A stretch of 64,000 nucleotides of DNA from Helicostylum pulchrum (lineage: Eukaryota > Mucoromycota > Mucoromycetes > Mucorales > Mucoraceae). Under the pieces are notes generated by a model. That model ran no database searches. It was not told the origin of the DNA and was given only the letters and a program-made list of their open reading frames with translations. Positions 62,372 through 64,000 of this stretch are shown here, one piece after another (within the stretch, counting starts at the first letter, position 1; each line of letters opens with the position of its first letter). Both the position numbers and the translations under genes were made by a program. The stretch is taken from assembly GCA_025677825.1 (NCBI GenBank), contig JAIXMO010000059.1:1-64000 (forward strand). The letters run 5' to 3'.

Positions 62372-62660
62372 TATAATAGACTTACACATCATATTCTGGG
62401 TTCCTCGATACGACAATATTATATCGGTTTGCTAAGGGCTCACCTAACATTGGTCTAGCCTCATACGAATGACGTCCCATAATAACAACATTACACCATT
62501 CGTCTGATCTAAATTCACTTTCACCATAAAACTTTGTTGTAACGTCTTCAAAGTATTGCCAGTCTCCGGGAATACTCCAGGGCAAACCCCTTTTATAACC
62601 GATACCACGGTTAGAAGCCAACGCGGCGGCCATAAAGACAAAGGGCTTTCCAATAGTCAT
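61970..62660 (-). CDS. DFR1: Dihydrofolate reductase
   Basis: Two minus-strand exons (62386-62660, 61970-62306) give 203 codons. Family landmarks are FMAAALASNRGIGYKRGLPW, IPGDWQYFEDVT, NVVIMGRHSYEA, NIVVSRNPEYDV and, after the intron, VFMLGGEELYRQ with the NADPH-binding Gly pair. The C-terminus FEYEFVLYMRK is the usual last strand. It reduces dihydrofolate to THF. The intron contains a long A run (on the coding strand) of about 28 bases. Its stop faces the C1-THF synthase stop about 165 bases away. Confidence 0.96.
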
Positions 62661-63287
62661 ATTTTTAGGGATCTAATGAAAAAGAAAAAAAAGGTACGAA
62701 GAAAAAAAAAAGCCTCCACAAGCGGTTTTCGTTACAAAAAAGGTAATTTGCTGTTAACGTCTACTTGTCTTTTAATATTGGATTCAAAGTAACACGTATT
62801 TGGTTAATGTATTAGTATTATAAGTCCATACTCAAACAGTATTTTTTCTAATTCATGTATACGGCTTGTTTATATGTATAAAAAAAGTCTTTGATACACT
62901 CGTCAAGCTTGAAAAAATGTAAATAATAAATGATTTTGATCTCTCAATTAAACTGAGAACTATCATAAGGTACATCTTCTCTCTTTCTATCTCTATGACA
63001 GCACTTACGCTTGATATCGATACCAGTTTTTTAGTGTGTGTTTGCGACCTGTATACTCGTAACGTTTAAAGTGAATTGTATCCATTATAAACAAAGTAAT
63101 TACCCAATCATATAAATGCACACTACATAGCAATATTTTTTTTTGTCAGTCCGCTCTCTCTCCACGTATATTTAAAACACTTTTTCTCATCTCTACTAAT
63201 TTTCTTTTACAAAAAAGTCAATTTGAACAAGAAAGACTTTTTTTGCCACCAACTAAAAAAAAACTACTTTTACCGAGATATAAAAAG
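62661..63287. promoter_or_regulatory. Divergent promoter region of DHFR and beta-COP genes
   Basis: About 630 bases between the starts of two divergent genes. CT-rich sequence is present near 62970-62995 and 63150-63205. No specific site is claimed. Confidence 0.45.
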
Positions 63288-64000
63288 ATGGCAACCGACC
63301 TTTGTTACACTCTAGTCTATCAAGATGACGCGACCGAGACACCCTCACTTCAAGAGTTCCAAAAGGCCTTTGAAAAGGGGTCTGATGATACACGTATTGA
63401 AACTATGAAAAAATTACTTGTCATCATGTTAAATGGCGACCCTATGGAAAAACTCTTGTTGCATGTCATTCGTTTTGTTTTACCTTCAAGAAATAAGCAG
63501 TTAAAGAAATTATTGCAATTCTATTGGGAAATTTGCCCTAAAACTAAACCAGATGGTAAACTTAAAGAAGAATTCATTCTTGTCTGGTAAGTAATGTCAC
63601 ACATTCGCAAAAAAAAAATATATGTTTATTTGAAAGTTCTAAATTGATATAGTAATGCTCTCATGAATGATCTTCAACATCCTAACGAATATATTAGAGG
63701 TTCTACTCTTCGTTTCTTGTGTAAAATTAAAGAAGCTGAAATTCTTGAACCTCTTGTACCTTCAGTTAGAGCTTGTTTGGTAAATATACAATATTATTAT
63801 TTTTTTGCATATTTTTTTTTAACTAACTTGTATTTGGTTTTTTTTTTGTAGGAGCATCGTCATTCCTATGTAAGAAAGAATGCTGTATTTGCCATTGGTG
63901 CTATTTTCAAGTCCTTTGACCATCTTTTCCCTGACGCACCTGAAGTAGTTCAATCCTTTTTACTTACCGTAAGCGTAATTTGTTTATATTAGATAAAGGA
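63288..64000 (+). CDS. SEC26: Coatomer subunit beta, 5' part
   Basis: The gene is cut by the window edge. Exons 63288-63586, 63653-63779 and 63852-63968 are in phase and encode about the first 181 residues. [75 protein letters not shown] and [19 protein letters not shown] are the start of the beta-COP HEAT-repeat trunk. The subunit is part of the COPI coat for Golgi-to-ER transport. The ATG at 63288 matches the family N-terminus. After 63968 a GTAAGC donor begins an intron whose acceptor probably lies beyond the window. Confidence 0.93.

Overview
The window reads as nuclear DNA of an early-diverging fungus, most likely a Mucoromycota/Mucorales species. It is AT-rich with long poly-T/poly-A tracts. 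Genes carry many short GT-AG introns (about 50-90 nt) and CT-rich leaders ahead of their start codons. The gene set is fungal (division 2 chitin synthase, Pex22, Pom33, trifunctional C1-THF synthase). Two protein families present here are, from memory, expanded in Mucorales and otherwise uncharacterised. No rRNA, tRNA or CRISPR array was seen.

Layout. 1.2-5.7 kb: an M1 aminopeptidase and, convergent with it, a Pom33/TMEM33 nuclear-envelope protein. 6.3-9.4 kb: two decayed copies of a lineage-specific gene, one interrupted by a retrotransposon gag fragment. 11.7-12.5 kb: a four-finger C2H2 factor. 14.5-19.8 kb: four plus-strand genes (HIBCH/mS47-like protein, DPH4, a GGQ rescue factor, a Ser/Gln-rich protein of unknown function). 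21.0-22.5 kb: a protein with a PD-(D/E)XK-like signature beside a 380-bp hairpin element. 23-25.8 kb: tandem repeats and a transposon relic. 25.8-29.2 kb: chitin synthase. 29.2-31.4 kb: inverted repeats and an unidentified relic. 32.5-36.6 kb: CTP:phosphocholine cytidylyltransferase, SDH4 and a membrane-anchored CCCH zinc-finger protein. 37.6-41.7 kb: a dead sirtuin, Pex22, an SCI1-like nuclear protein and a tetraspan membrane protein. 42.8-48.5 kb: a 1,688-residue ADCY10-type (soluble) adenylyl cyclase spread over nine exons, one only 11 nt long. 49.6-51.4 kb: a Tc1-like nonautonomous element with a nested palindrome. 51.7-54.6 kb: UCH37 and a JAZF1/Sfp1-type zinc-finger protein. 55.1-63.3 kb: HSP60, a small membrane protein, C1-THF synthase and DHFR. 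From 63.3 kb: the 5' end of beta-COP, cut by the window edge.

Functional links. C1-THF synthase and DHFR are convergent neighbours acting on the same cofactor pool. HSP60, SDH4, the GGQ rescue factor and the HIBCH-like protein are mitochondrial. Otherwise the genes look like ordinary unlinked housekeeping genes separated by repeat-rich spacers. Exon coordinates were inferred by hand from splice consensus, reading phase and recalled family motifs. No alignment was run, and every homology statement rests on recall.
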